DNA of 64,000 bases, taken from NCBI GenBank assembly GCA_016744775.1, contig JADGDS010000001.1, positions 491,642 through 555,641 on the forward strand, given 5' to 3'. Source of the DNA: Candidatus Marithrix sp. (GTDB lineage: Bacteria > Pseudomonadota > Gammaproteobacteria > Beggiatoales > Beggiatoaceae). The notes beneath the pieces were generated by a model. It saw nothing but the letters and a program-made list of their open reading frames with translations, was not told the origin of the DNA and did no database searches. Within the stretch, counting starts at the first letter, position 1. Each line of letters starts with the position of its first letter. The translations under genes were made by a program, and so were the position numbers. This document shows, in pieces, positions 35,947 through 44,291 of the stretch.

Positions 35947-36927
35947 ATGAATATAACCCATTCTGATCCAGAAGATATTCAAGCAGCATTTGCAAAATTA
36001 CGCGCTGATTATCAGCTTCAATCAGCTAAGCTAGCTACCAAAGAAGATCTGGCAGCACGCCAACAAGATAAAATATTGGTTGATCAAGCTGCTGATTATA
36101 CAGCCGATAATATTTTCCAATCCTTAGCTAAATTGCAAGCCAATTTTAGTCAATCCAATCAAGGATTGACTAAAGATATGACCACCGAAGTGGAAAAATT
36201 AACACAGATTTCCAAAGCTATTAAAGTAGAAAATCAGCGTTTAACTACTTTGCATAAGGTCAAAATTGCGGCTGAAGCCTTAAATATTTTGCAACAAGAA
36301 CATCAACAAACATTAGAAACCCTCGATAAGGATTATCAACGCAGGCATGAGTCTTTAGAAACCAAAATGACTCAACAACACGAAATTTGGCAACAACAAC
36401 AGCAACAGTTTGAGAATAACAAAACCAAACAACATAGTCAGCAAAATCAAGATCGGCATGATAAAAAAGAGGAATATGAATATAAGTTAGAGCGTCAACA
36501 CACAGAAGCCGCTAATGATTATGAAAAACAGAAACGGGCTTTAGAACGTCAATTAGCTGAAACTGAGAACTTGAAAGAGAAAGATTGGGCTACACGTAAA
36601 CAATTTATAGAACAAAATCAAGCTAAATTTGCCGAATATCAAACTAAGGTTGAATTCATACCTAAAGAAATTGAAGAAGCTACTAAGAAAGCTCGTGAGC
36701 AAGCTATTAAAAAGACCACTAAAGATGCTGAAACCCAAGCCACTCTTTTGGAAGCTGAACAAGTATCCCAACGTAAAAGCTTTGAATTCAAGATTGCATC
36801 TCTTAAACAGGTAGTTGCCGAGCAAAAAACGCAAATTGATCAGCTCAGCGAACAATTAACTGCTGCCGCACAACAAGTACAGCAATTGGCTATGACAGCA
36901 GTATCCAATACTAGTTCATCTATCTAA
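35947..36927 (+). CDS. Coiled-coil protein of unknown function (first of a pair)
   Basis: A 326-residue protein without signal or membrane segment. ATG 35947 (MNITHSDPEDI) is preferred to TTG 35926. Residues about 80-310 are a long Gln/Glu/Lys-rich coiled coil with heptads and two KKEEYEY-like blocks. The end is a short Ser/Thr tail (VSNTSSSI). It shares with the next gene the order DxxFxxL-(A/G)-Q-L/L at residues about 50-100, a TKVE-x-(I/F)-PK(E/D) segment and an alternating QLSEQL-type C-terminus, so the two are tandem paralogues. Such proteins may build filaments or scaffolds; the function is unknown. Confidence 0.8.
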   Translation: MNITHSDPEDIQAAFAKLRADYQLQSAKLATKEDLAARQQDKILVDQAADYTADNIFQSLAKLQANFSQSNQGLTKDMTTEVEKLTQISKAIKVENQRLTTLHKVKIAAEALNILQQEHQQTLETLDKDYQRRHESLETKMTQQHEIWQQQQQQFENNKTKQHSQQNQDRHDKKEEYEYKLERQHTEAANDYEKQKRALERQLAETENLKEKDWATRKQFIEQNQAKFAEYQTKVEFIPKEIEEATKKAREQAIKKTTKDAETQATLLEAEQVSQRKSFEFKIASLKQVVAEQKTQIDQLSEQLTAAAQQVQQLAMTAVSNTSSSI

Positions 36928-36944
36928 AAACAGGACTTTTACGC

Positions 36945-37973
36945 ATGGTTAAAACAGTATCTTTAAAAAATACTAAAGCTGATATTATCAAAGCTTATCA
37001 ACAATTAGCAACTGCCTATAAGGATTTAGAAAAGGCAAAAAAAACTACTACACCAGTAGTTAAAGCATCTCCCCAAAAACCAGTTCCCATGACGGCTGTC
37101 ATTCAATCATTAGGTCAATTGAGTGAACAATTTAATACAGCCTTAAGCCAATTATCCAGTAACTTGCTGATAGAAGTCTCACAGTTGACCGAAGTTTCTA
37201 CTAAAGTTAAAACTGAAACTAGTCATTTAGAAACTTTATACGATTTGCAAATTGCAGATGAAACCTTAAATGACTTGCTAACACAATATACGGTAAATGC
37301 TGATAAATATCAACAAACACAGCAACAACAAGCTGAAACTTTAGAAAAAGCTTGGACAAAAAAAAACGAAGTTTGGGAAATCGAAACTGAAGCTACCGAG
37401 CAACAGTTACAAGAAGAAGAAACTACTTATCAGAAACAGAAACAACGCAATGAACTAGAATATCACTATGACTTAAACTTACAACGAAGCATTAGCGATG
37501 AAGAATATAGCCAACAACAGCAGCAATTACAAGAAATTATTGCGGAAATAGAAGAAAATCGTCAGCAAGCGTGGGAAAAATGTGAAACCGAACTAGCAGA
37601 ACGTGAGAAGCAATTTAAAGAACACCAAACTAAAGTAGAAAGTTTTCCGAAAGATTTAGAAGCTGCGATTAAAAAAGCCAAAGATGAAGGTACTGGTATT
37701 GCACGTAATCAAACCAAAATTAAAGCAGATTTAGCTGCTAAAGAGTTTGTTGGAGAGGAACAGGTTTATCAATTACAAATAGGGGCATTAGAATCTCAAG
37801 TAACAGAACAAGCTGCCCAATTGAAGAAACTATCTCAACAACTAGAAGCCACTCAGAAACAAGCTCAAGAATTAGCAGTGAAAGCTATCGAAGGTGCCTC
37901 TGGACAAACTTCTTTTCATGCCTTAAAGGAAATTGCCTTAGAACAGGCTAAAAATCACCCTAAAGCCAAGTAA
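36945..37973 (+). CDS. Coiled-coil protein of unknown function (second of a pair)
   Basis: A 342-residue cytoplasmic-looking coiled-coil protein starting 17 bases after its paralogue, with CAGGAC upstream as a ribosome-binding site. The N-terminal 50 residues are basic and Pro-containing (VVKASPQKPVPM). Residues about 60-320 are a continuous Gln/Glu-rich coiled coil. It shares HQTKVESFPKDLEAAIKKAK with a matching segment of its neighbour, and likewise FDL(Q/K)IA near residue 100. It is likely co-transcribed with the first copy, and the pair may assemble together. I do not recognise a named family. Confidence 0.8.
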   Translation: MVKTVSLKNTKADIIKAYQQLATAYKDLEKAKKTTTPVVKASPQKPVPMTAVIQSLGQLSEQFNTALSQLSSNLLIEVSQLTEVSTKVKTETSHLETLYDLQIADETLNDLLTQYTVNADKYQQTQQQQAETLEKAWTKKNEVWEIETEATEQQLQEEETTYQKQKQRNELEYHYDLNLQRSISDEEYSQQQQQLQEIIAEIEENRQQAWEKCETELAEREKQFKEHQTKVESFPKDLEAAIKKAKDEGTGIARNQTKIKADLAAKEFVGEEQVYQLQIGALESQVTEQAAQLKKLSQQLEATQKQAQELAVKAIEGASGQTSFHALKEIALEQAKNHPKAK

Positions 37974-38037
37974 CTGAAAAGCAAGCCTTCAAAAAAATAA
38001 TGGATTACTTCTATCAAACCTTTTATAGAAATTAAAA

Positions 38038-39117
38038 ATGCACCCAATTACAATTATAGGCACCGGCTTAGCCGGTTATGCCGTTGCGCGTGAATTACGC
38101 AAAATTGATAAGGATTCCCCATTAAAATTAATTACTAATGATGATGGCAATTTTTATTCTAAACCAATGTTATCTAATGCTTTTGCTAAAAATAAAACTG
38201 CTGAAGCTTTAATAACAACTCCAGTGGCTAAAATGGCTGAGCAATTAAATGCAGAAATTTTAACTCACACTGAAGTCACAGATATAAAGAGTTTAAATTA
38301 TAGTAAATTAGTATTAGCTTTAGGAGCTAAGCCAATATCTTTATCAGATAAAATTCTATCTGTTAATGACTTAACAGATTACGCTAATTTTCGTAATGTT
38401 TTAAAAGATGCAAAAACAGTAGCAATTATAGGTGCTGGATTAATTGGTTGTGAATTTGCCAATGATTTACAACAATATGGTAATTTTCAAGTTAGTTTAA
38501 TTGATCCAATTTCACATCCTTTAGGAACATTAGTACCTCCAGAAGTAGGACAAAGTTTAAAAGCAGCATTAGAAAATATAGGGGTTAAATTTTATCTTGA
38601 AAAAGCAATTAAACATATAGATAGCGGCTATAAATTAACACTTACAGATAATACAGTCTTAGAAGCTGATGTGGTATTATCAGCCATCGGTTTACGCCCA
38701 CGTATAGACTTAGCGGCTGATTTAGCAGTTAAACAAGGCATTATAGTTGATAAATACTTAAAAACCAGTGCTGATAACATATATGCCCTAGGTGATTGTG
38801 CAGAAGTTGAAGGTATATTCTTACCATATGTCATGCCATTAATGAATTCTGCTCGTGCATTAGCAAAAACCCTAGCTGGGCAAACAACTGCGGTAAATTA
38901 TCCAGCGATGCCAGTAGTAGTAAAAACACCTGCATATCCTATAGTTGTTTCACCACCAGCGGCTGGAATTAAAGGAAAATGGAAAATTGAAGCTGATAAA
39001 GAAAATATTAGGGCTTTATTTTATACAGAACAGCAACAATTAAGTGGCTTTGTACTTACAGGTACCAAAGTTGCTGAAAAAGCCTCTTTAACTAAACAAC
39101 TACCATCAATATTATAA
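38038..39117 (+). CDS. Rubredoxin-NAD(+) reductase
   Basis: A 359-residue FAD enzyme that passes electrons from NADH to rubredoxin. The FAD-binding GTGLAG is at residues 8-13, the NAD-binding GAGLIG at 132-137, and the second FAD contact is ALGDCAEVEG near 251. The C-terminal portion, with VVKTPAYPIVVSPP, is the family's rubredoxin-docking domain. The rubredoxin gene starts 12 bases after its stop. The pair may feed alkane hydroxylase or an oxygen/peroxide-reducing enzyme; neither partner is in the window. Confidence 0.93.
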   Translation: MHPITIIGTGLAGYAVARELRKIDKDSPLKLITNDDGNFYSKPMLSNAFAKNKTAEALITTPVAKMAEQLNAEILTHTEVTDIKSLNYSKLVLALGAKPISLSDKILSVNDLTDYANFRNVLKDAKTVAIIGAGLIGCEFANDLQQYGNFQVSLIDPISHPLGTLVPPEVGQSLKAALENIGVKFYLEKAIKHIDSGYKLTLTDNTVLEADVVLSAIGLRPRIDLAADLAVKQGIIVDKYLKTSADNIYALGDCAEVEGIFLPYVMPLMNSARALAKTLAGQTTAVNYPAMPVVVKTPAYPIVVSPPAAGIKGKWKIEADKENIRALFYTEQQQLSGFVLTGTKVAEKASLTKQLPSIL

Positions 39118-39129
39118 ATAGGAATTTAT

Positions 39130-39297
39130 ATGTATAAAAAATATAAATGTACAGTATGTGATTGGATTTATGATCAAGAAAAAGGCTTACCAGAAGAAGG
39201 TATAGCACCGGGAACAGCTTGGGAAGATGTACCAGATGATTGGGTATGCCCAGATTGTGGTGCTGGCAAATCTGATTTTGAAATGGAAGAAATTTAA
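39130..39297 (+). CDS. Rubredoxin
   Basis: A short gene of 55 codons. The protein has both Fe-binding knuckles, CTVCDWIYD (Cys7, Cys10) and CPDCGAG (Cys40, Cys43), and the conserved [15 protein letters not shown] core, which is the full rubredoxin fold. The reading frame opens with ATG 12 bases after the rubredoxin reductase stop, and GGAA lies 5 bases before it. It receives electrons from the reductase encoded upstream. A palindrome just after its stop provides a terminator. Confidence 0.95.
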   Translation: MYKKYKCTVCDWIYDQEKGLPEEGIAPGTAWEDVPDDWVCPDCGAGKSDFEMEEI

Positions 39298-39311
39298 ATA
39301 ATGTCCGTTAT

Positions 39312-39348
39312 AAACCTGACAGGTTTTTAAAACCTGTCAGGTTTTTTT
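39312..39348. terminator. CCTGTCAGG palindrome with T-run after rubredoxin
   Basis: Arms AAACCTGACAGGTTTT and the complement around one base, ending in a run of Ts, 14 bases after the rubredoxin stop. It also lies 6 bases before the stop of the convergent CBS gene. Same family as 11972-12010 and 52076-52104. Confidence 0.85.
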
Positions 39349-39354
39349 CGAGGA

Positions 39355-39768
39355 TTAATTAAGTTTATATTTATCCATCATACCACGCAATACAATATCT
39401 GAATAACCAACAATACCAATTACCTCATTATGTTCTATAACTGGAACACGTAATACCTTAAACTGATCAAAGAAACGCGCACAATATCGAATATCCATAT
39501 CTGGTGCCACACTTAATACAGGCTTCACCATAATTTCATAAACATTAACTCGTTCAGGGGCACGATCTTTTGCCAAAATATGACGAGCAATATCCTTAAA
39601 AAACAACATACCAAATTCATCATCTTCATGACGTTTATTTACTACTAAGGCTCTCACCTCTGGATACTGCATATTATGCAAAGCATTGGCAACAGTTGTG
39701 ATACCATCTACGCGATCAAATTCGGTTTTCATAACATCGCGCACTCGTATCAATTTCTTCTCACTCAT
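39355..39768 (-). CDS. CBS-domain protein
   Basis: A 137-residue protein consisting of a pair of CBS motifs (about 5-65 and 75-132), with RVRDVMKTEFDRVDGITTVANA in the first and VYEIMVKPVLSVAPDMDI in the second. CBS pairs bind adenosyl nucleotides and regulate attached or partner proteins. It follows a PII-like gene with a 4-base overlap, so the two are translationally coupled and probably sense energy or nitrogen state together. No transporter target for them is adjacent. Confidence 0.9.
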   Translation of the reverse strand: MSEKKLIRVRDVMKTEFDRVDGITTVANALHNMQYPEVRALVVNKRHEDDEFGMLFFKDIARHILAKDRAPERVNVYEIMVKPVLSVAPDMDIRYCARFFDQFKVLRVPVIEHNEVIGIVGYSDIVLRGMMDKYKLN

Positions 39769-40115
39769 ATTTGTTCCTCTATTACTGCTGTTAATTCTTT
39801 AACTTGATGAGAAACACCAACTGCATCTTCAACATCAATTTGAAACGCAATTCCAGCTCCCATATCCTCTTCAAAACCGGCTACATCAGCTATTTTTTCT
39901 AAAATAGTGCGAGACAAATGTTCTTCAACCACTAATAACAAAACATCACGTTGATTTTCTAAGGTTAAACCAAAAAAAGTTTTAGAAGGCGCACAACCTT
40001 CTCCTCTAGCATGATTTATGACTGTTGCGCCTGTTGCACCGGCTTTACGAGCAGCAGTAAGTACTCTATTCGTAGTATCGTCATTGACAAACGCAATGAT
40101 TAATTTAAAATGCAC
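39765..40115 (-). CDS. PII-like signal protein
   Basis: A 116-residue protein of the GlnB/PII fold, with KAGATGATVINHARGEGCAPSKTF in place of the usual T-loop and IAFQIDVEDAVGV near residues 89-101 matching the PII C-terminal strand. The PII residue Tyr51, the site of uridylylation, is not present, and the T-loop is Gly/Pro/Ser-rich, so it is a divergent PII-like protein rather than GlnB or GlnK. The CBS gene overlaps its end by 4 bases. A DUF6402-like gene is 14 bases upstream. Confidence 0.8.
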   Translation of the reverse strand: MHFKLIIAFVNDDTTNRVLTAARKAGATGATVINHARGEGCAPSKTFFGLTLENQRDVLLLVVEEHLSRTILEKIADVAGFEEDMGAGIAFQIDVEDAVGVSHQVKELTAVIEEQI

Positions 40116-40129
40116 AATGAATTCCTATT

Positions 40130-40843
40130 CTATACTGTAGTTTCAAAGACATCACCTTCGCCTTTGAGTTTAATATTTTTTAAATCTGAAAACACGATAT
40201 AATTGCCGCCTCTATTATTTTGTTTGCTCCATTCACGAAAGTCAGCATTTCTAACTTTTGTTCCTCTAAAAAAATTTTTGCCACCATAACTTTTAGTTAT
40301 GTCCCAATAACCTAAATGTTGAGGACCATTAAAATCAAATGAATCGCGACTATAAACACCCAATTCTTGAATAAAGATTGCATGTCCAGTTGGTATTGGT
40401 TTTACAACACCCTTGATTGCAATTCTTAAAGTTAATCTACCAAGTGATGCAAAAAGATCATCAGTAGGATCCCAAATACTACCAACGGCTCTATATTGTA
40501 TATAATCATCATTGATTAATGGCACTGGTTTAGTAAAATCTCCAAACTCAGTTTCAATATCAGTTAATTTACCATGTTGTTGTAACATTTTAACTATAAC
40601 TGCTTGTGCTTTATGATTTAACCAAATTTTTTGTGATAACATTTGTTCATAAACGCGCCTAACTCGTCGGAATTGTAAAACCCAGTCATCCATTTTAACG
40701 GTGGTAGTATCAGGAGGTAAATTATCATTAGCAGGGTTATTAAACCATTGTTTCATCAATTTTGCAGCAATTACCCAATTATTGGTTCGCATAACATGCG
40801 GTATTTGGGTAATATCAACAGATGTTCTTGGTCTTATAAACAT
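40130..40843 (-). CDS. DUF6402-like protein
   Basis: A 237-residue protein without signal or membrane segment. Its C-terminal segment (QHLGYWDITKSYGGKN, ADFREWSKQNNRGGNYIVFSDLK) resembles proteins annotated as DUF6402, some of which I recall near type VI secretion genes. The first 120 residues are helical with basic stretches. The gene is 14 bases upstream of the PII-like gene on the same strand. No VgrG, Hcp or PAAR gene is nearby. The family call is from memory and uncertain. Confidence 0.5.
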   Translation of the reverse strand: MFIRPRTSVDITQIPHVMRTNNWVIAAKLMKQWFNNPANDNLPPDTTTVKMDDWVLQFRRVRRVYEQMLSQKIWLNHKAQAVIVKMLQQHGKLTDIETEFGDFTKPVPLINDDYIQYRAVGSIWDPTDDLFASLGRLTLRIAIKGVVKPIPTGHAIFIQELGVYSRDSFDFNGPQHLGYWDITKSYGGKNFFRGTKVRNADFREWSKQNNRGGNYIVFSDLKNIKLKGEGDVFETTV

Positions 40844-40879
40844 ATAATTTAAACATTAAAGTCATAAAAAAAAGGATAT

Positions 40880-41536
40880 ATGATTACATTAATAATAATT
40901 GCAATATTAATTGCACTTTTTTGGTGGACAAGACGTATAATATTAGAGGCTAATAAAACTGATTGGCATGTAAGATGGTTAAATTATTTAGAAGGATTAA
41001 ATCAATTATTTTGTAAATATTATCATCGTTTAGAATATTCTAAACCGATTGATTTACCAAAAAATGGACCAGCAATAGTAGTATCTAATCATCTATCAGG
41101 TATAGATGGCAATTTATTAATTGCTGCTAGTCGTCGCCAACTACGTTTTTTAATTGCTCGTGAAGAGTATGAACGTTTTGGTTTACAATGGTTGTTTCGT
41201 GCGATTGGTTGTATTCCGGTGGATCGTAGTCATCATGCTGAAATTGCTTTACGTACTGCTTTAGCAGCATTAAAAGCAGGTGAAGTCATTGCCATATTTC
41301 CACAATCGACTTTTGTATTACCGGGTACATCACGTAGATTAAAACGTGGTAGTATATGGCTGGCACAGCAAACTAATTGTCCAATTTATCCAGTTCATTT
41401 ATCAGGCATTAAGGGAGCTGGACATGTGGTACGTGGTGTTTTATTGCGTAGTAAAGCAAAATTAGTCACTTATCCACCACTGAATTTAGATGATGAAAAT
41501 CATTTGCAATATTTACAATCTTTATTAGAAGGATAA
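40880..41536 (+). CDS. PlsC-like acyltransferase with altered motif III
   Basis: A 218-residue lysophosphatidate-type acyltransferase. It has an N-terminal membrane helix (about 2-18), the catalytic H71-x4-D76 motif in SNHLSGIDG and LFRAIGCIPVDRSHHAE. The usual FPEGTR motif, which binds the acceptor phosphate, reads FPQSTF at 140-145. The chemistry at the His-Asp pair can work, but acceptor choice may differ from plain PlsC. It is followed by an mltB-type gene 8 bases away. Confidence 0.85.
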   Translation: MITLIIIAILIALFWWTRRIILEANKTDWHVRWLNYLEGLNQLFCKYYHRLEYSKPIDLPKNGPAIVVSNHLSGIDGNLLIAASRRQLRFLIAREEYERFGLQWLFRAIGCIPVDRSHHAEIALRTALAALKAGEVIAIFPQSTFVLPGTSRRLKRGSIWLAQQTNCPIYPVHLSGIKGAGHVVRGVLLRSKAKLVTYPPLNLDDENHLQYLQSLLEG

Positions 41537-41544
41537 ATTTTAAT

Positions 41545-42723
41545 ATGAAAATAAAATCTGTTGTTATTACAATATTCCTGTTTTTTAGTATGAATACTGC
41601 ATTTGCAGGACCTCATTTTGAAGTATGGTTATCAAAATATAAAAATTACGCTCAGAAAAAGGGTATTTCTCGTCGTACTATTGAAGCCGCTTTTGCTGGT
41701 GTCACACCTGATCCTGAAGTTTTAAAGTTAAATGCTAAACAATCTGAATTTGTTAAACCGTTATCGGAATATTTGGATAGGGCTGTTTCTAAAACCAGAA
41801 TTTCTAATGGTAAGAAACGATATAAGCAATATTCGAGTTTATTAAATCGCATTTCCAAAAGATATGGTGTACCGGGAAAATATATTGTTGCTATTTGGGG
41901 CATTGAAACTAATTATGGTAGCTATTTTGGTAAACGTAATGTGATTCGTTCTTTAGCAACACTCGCCTATACTGGGCGCAGACAGAAATTTGGACGCTCT
42001 CAATTAATGGCAGCATTACGTATTTTAGATCGAGGAGATATTTCAGTTTCTCAAATGGAAGGTTCATGGGCAGGTGCGATGGGAAATACACAATTTATTC
42101 CTACAACTTATGAAGCTTATGCTGTTGATTTTGATGGTGATGGTCGTCGTGACTTGTGGAATAGTATTCCAGATGCTTTAGCATCAACTGCTAATTATTT
42201 AGCTAAATCTGGATGGAAACGTTATAGAAAATGGGGAATGGAAGTTAAATTACCTTACAATATCCAATCAATATCTGGTAAAAAATCTTTATACAGTTGG
42301 AATAATTTAGGTGTAAAAAAAGCTGATGGTTCAGTATTACCAAGATCATCTGATATAGCATCTTTATTGCTACCTGTAGGTTATAAAGGTCCAGCTTTTT
42401 TAGTGCAAAAAAACTTTAGAGTTATCAAACGATATAATAATGCCAATAGTTATGCTTTAGCGGTTGCTTATTTAGGGGATCAAATTAGAGGTGGTAGCGG
42501 AGTCATAACAAGTTGGCCTAAAGGCGATCGTCCATTATATTCTCGTGAGAAAAAAGAAGTGCAACGATTACTAACATCAAAAGGATTTAATACTTATGGT
42601 GTTGATGGGATGCTTGGACCAAATAGTAAGCGTGCTATTCGCGCATACCAAAGCAAAATAGGAGAACGTCCTGACGGATATGCAGGACTTAAATTGTTAC
42701 AACAACTAAGAAAACCATTCTAA
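41545..42723 (+). CDS. mltB: Lytic murein transglycosylase B
   Basis: A 392-residue periplasmic enzyme that cleaves peptidoglycan between MurNAc and GlcNAc. The signal peptide ends at ..NTAFA/GPHFE (about residue 21). The SLT family 3 domain spans about 30-320, with the catalytic Glu121 in WGIETNYGSYFGK and with GAMGNTQFIPTTYEAYAVDFDGDG. A PG_binding_1 domain occupies residues about 335-392 (KKEVQRLLTSKGFNTYGVDG). No lipobox is present, so it is probably soluble. It sits downstream of the acyltransferase. Confidence 0.95.
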   Translation: MKIKSVVITIFLFFSMNTAFAGPHFEVWLSKYKNYAQKKGISRRTIEAAFAGVTPDPEVLKLNAKQSEFVKPLSEYLDRAVSKTRISNGKKRYKQYSSLLNRISKRYGVPGKYIVAIWGIETNYGSYFGKRNVIRSLATLAYTGRRQKFGRSQLMAALRILDRGDISVSQMEGSWAGAMGNTQFIPTTYEAYAVDFDGDGRRDLWNSIPDALASTANYLAKSGWKRYRKWGMEVKLPYNIQSISGKKSLYSWNNLGVKKADGSVLPRSSDIASLLLPVGYKGPAFLVQKNFRVIKRYNNANSYALAVAYLGDQIRGGSGVITSWPKGDRPLYSREKKEVQRLLTSKGFNTYGVDGMLGPNSKRAIRAYQSKIGERPDGYAGLKLLQQLRKPF

Positions 42724-42727
42724 TAGT

Positions 42728-42755
42728 AGGTTGGGCTGACCTAAGAAAGCCCAAC
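42728..42755. repeat. GTTGGGCT palindromic repeat, copy 2
   Basis: Reverse complement of the element at 5778-5805, with arms GGTTGGGCT and AGCCCAAC. It lies between the ends of mltB and the convergent HEPN-like gene. Confidence 0.75.
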
Positions 42756-42772
42756 AAGATTTCAAAAAATGA

Positions 42773-43180
42773 TCAACCCTCAAATTTAATCAATTCTTCT
42801 AATAATTGATCGCAGATTGTGACACTTTGTTTATATCCTTCACAGTCTATTAAAAAATTATATCTATATTCTTCTGCACAGACTGTAATTACTTGTAATG
42901 CCATAAAATATTTAGTTTTATCGGTTCTAAATGTTGTGTTTGCAATCAATTCTTCTAATAATTTTTGCAATTTATCGCTTTTACTATATGAACCAAATTT
43001 AGTTTTTGTTTCTAATAGATGCTTAAAAAACATTTCCATCATTTGCTGGTAATGAAAACATTCTATTGAACAATCTGTAATATCTGTTGTTGCTAACACA
43101 TCTATTGCAACAGCATGTTCCCAAGCTTTACCAGCCAAATTTTCAAGATTTTTAAAATTTTTTAATTTATCTTGATACAT
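42773..43180 (-). CDS. HEPN-like helical protein
   Basis: A 135-residue all-helical protein. Its layout, with FHYQQMMEMFFKHLLETK near 42-59, KSDKLQKLLEEL near 67-78 and EEYRYNFLIDCEGYKQSV near 103-120, resembles HEPN domains, where a helix pair flanks a sugar-like pocket. The R-x4-6-H RNase motif is not present, so any RNase activity is doubtful. It overlaps the 3' end of the DctP-type gene by 14 bases. No MNT partner is adjacent. Confidence 0.6.
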   Translation of the reverse strand: MYQDKLKNFKNLENLAGKAWEHAVAIDVLATTDITDCSIECFHYQQMMEMFFKHLLETKTKFGSYSKSDKLQKLLEELIANTTFRTDKTKYFMALQVITVCAEEYRYNFLIDCEGYKQSVTICDQLLEELIKFEG

Positions 43181-44276
43181 TCAACGCCTTATTATAAGCA
43201 TCATCTGAGATAGCATTCCAAGCACGATTATCCTTTTGAAATTGCTTATATGCCTCATAGACTTTTTTAAAGTTTGCGTTTTTAGCCGCTTCTTCATCTA
43301 AAGTTTCAACTGTTAATTGTTTCAGCTTGTTTATTACCTCTGGTGGAAATTCCAATACTTTAACATGATATTTGTCTTGTAATTCTCGTAATGCTTTGAT
43401 ATTTAAAGCTTCAAACTCAGCAAACATTTTTTGATTCAGCGCAGTAGCCGCTGTTTCAACTATTTTCTGTAAATCTTCAGGCAGGCTTTGCCAAGCTGTA
43501 CGATTGATAATTAATTCTAAAGTCGTACCCGGTTCATGCCAGCCCGGATAATAGTAATATTTAGCGGCGCGATATAAGCCTAAACGCTTATCATGATATG
43601 GTCCAGCCCATTCTGTAGCGTCAATAATTCCACGTTCTAAAGCAGTATAAAGCTCTCCGCCTGATAATAAAATCGGAGTTCCACCTGCCTTAGCTAATAC
43701 TTTGCCACCTAAACCGGGAATACGCATTTTTAAACCTTTTAAATCGGCAACGCTTTCAATTTTCTTTTTAAACCAACCTCCCATTTGTACACCTGAATTG
43801 CCAGTTGGAAACGGAATTAGATTAAAAGGTTCATACATTTCACGCCATAACTCTAAGCCACCGCCATAATATAACCATGCGTTCATAGCCTTAGCAGTCA
43901 TACCAAATGGTACAGCACTCATAAATTGAACTGCTGGAACTTTACCTGCCCAATAATAGCTCGCACCATGCCCCATTTGAACAGTTCCTTGAGAAACTGC
44001 ATCAAATGCTTGTAAAGCTGGTACTAATTCTCCACCTGCAAAGACTTGTATTTTTAAGCCTCCATTGCTCATTAATTCTATATCTTTTGCGAATTTTTCT
44101 ATTCCAGTTTGAAAAATCGGGAAATTAGGTGGCCATGTAGTGACTAGTTTCCAATTAAATGTTTGCTTACTAGTAGTATTTGTAGTACTTGAGGATTGCG
44201 AAGTATTGAGTGCATAACCCAAAAAAAAGGCTAATATAAATAATATTAGCCCAAGAAAAACTATTGTTTTTTTCAT
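43167..44276 (-). CDS. dctP: TRAP transporter substrate-binding protein
   Basis: A 369-residue periplasmic binding protein with an N-terminal membrane-anchor-like signal (about 4-25). The order WKLVTTWPPNFP, KDIELMSNGGLKIQVFAGGELVP, GASYYWAGKVPAVQF, DLKGLKMRIPGLGGKVLAKAG and ERGIIDATEWAGPYHD places it in the DctP/TakP group, which often binds 2-oxoacids such as pyruvate. No permease gene is adjacent; the large permease dctM is at 20973-22283. The 3' end overlaps the HEPN-like gene. Confidence 0.93.
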   Translation of the reverse strand: MKKTIVFLGLILFILAFFLGYALNTSQSSSTTNTTSKQTFNWKLVTTWPPNFPIFQTGIEKFAKDIELMSNGGLKIQVFAGGELVPALQAFDAVSQGTVQMGHGASYYWAGKVPAVQFMSAVPFGMTAKAMNAWLYYGGGLELWREMYEPFNLIPFPTGNSGVQMGGWFKKKIESVADLKGLKMRIPGLGGKVLAKAGGTPILLSGGELYTALERGIIDATEWAGPYHDKRLGLYRAAKYYYYPGWHEPGTTLELIINRTAWQSLPEDLQKIVETAATALNQKMFAEFEALNIKALRELQDKYHVKVLEFPPEVINKLKQLTVETLDEEAAKNANFKKVYEAYKQFQKDNRAWNAISDDAYNKALNVSR

Positions 44277-44291
44277 TATTATGGATTGTGT

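Noticed and set aside
40130..40843. Type VI secretion effector
   Set aside because: DUF6402-like proteins sometimes lie near T6SS genes, but no VgrG, Hcp, PAAR or immunity gene is here.
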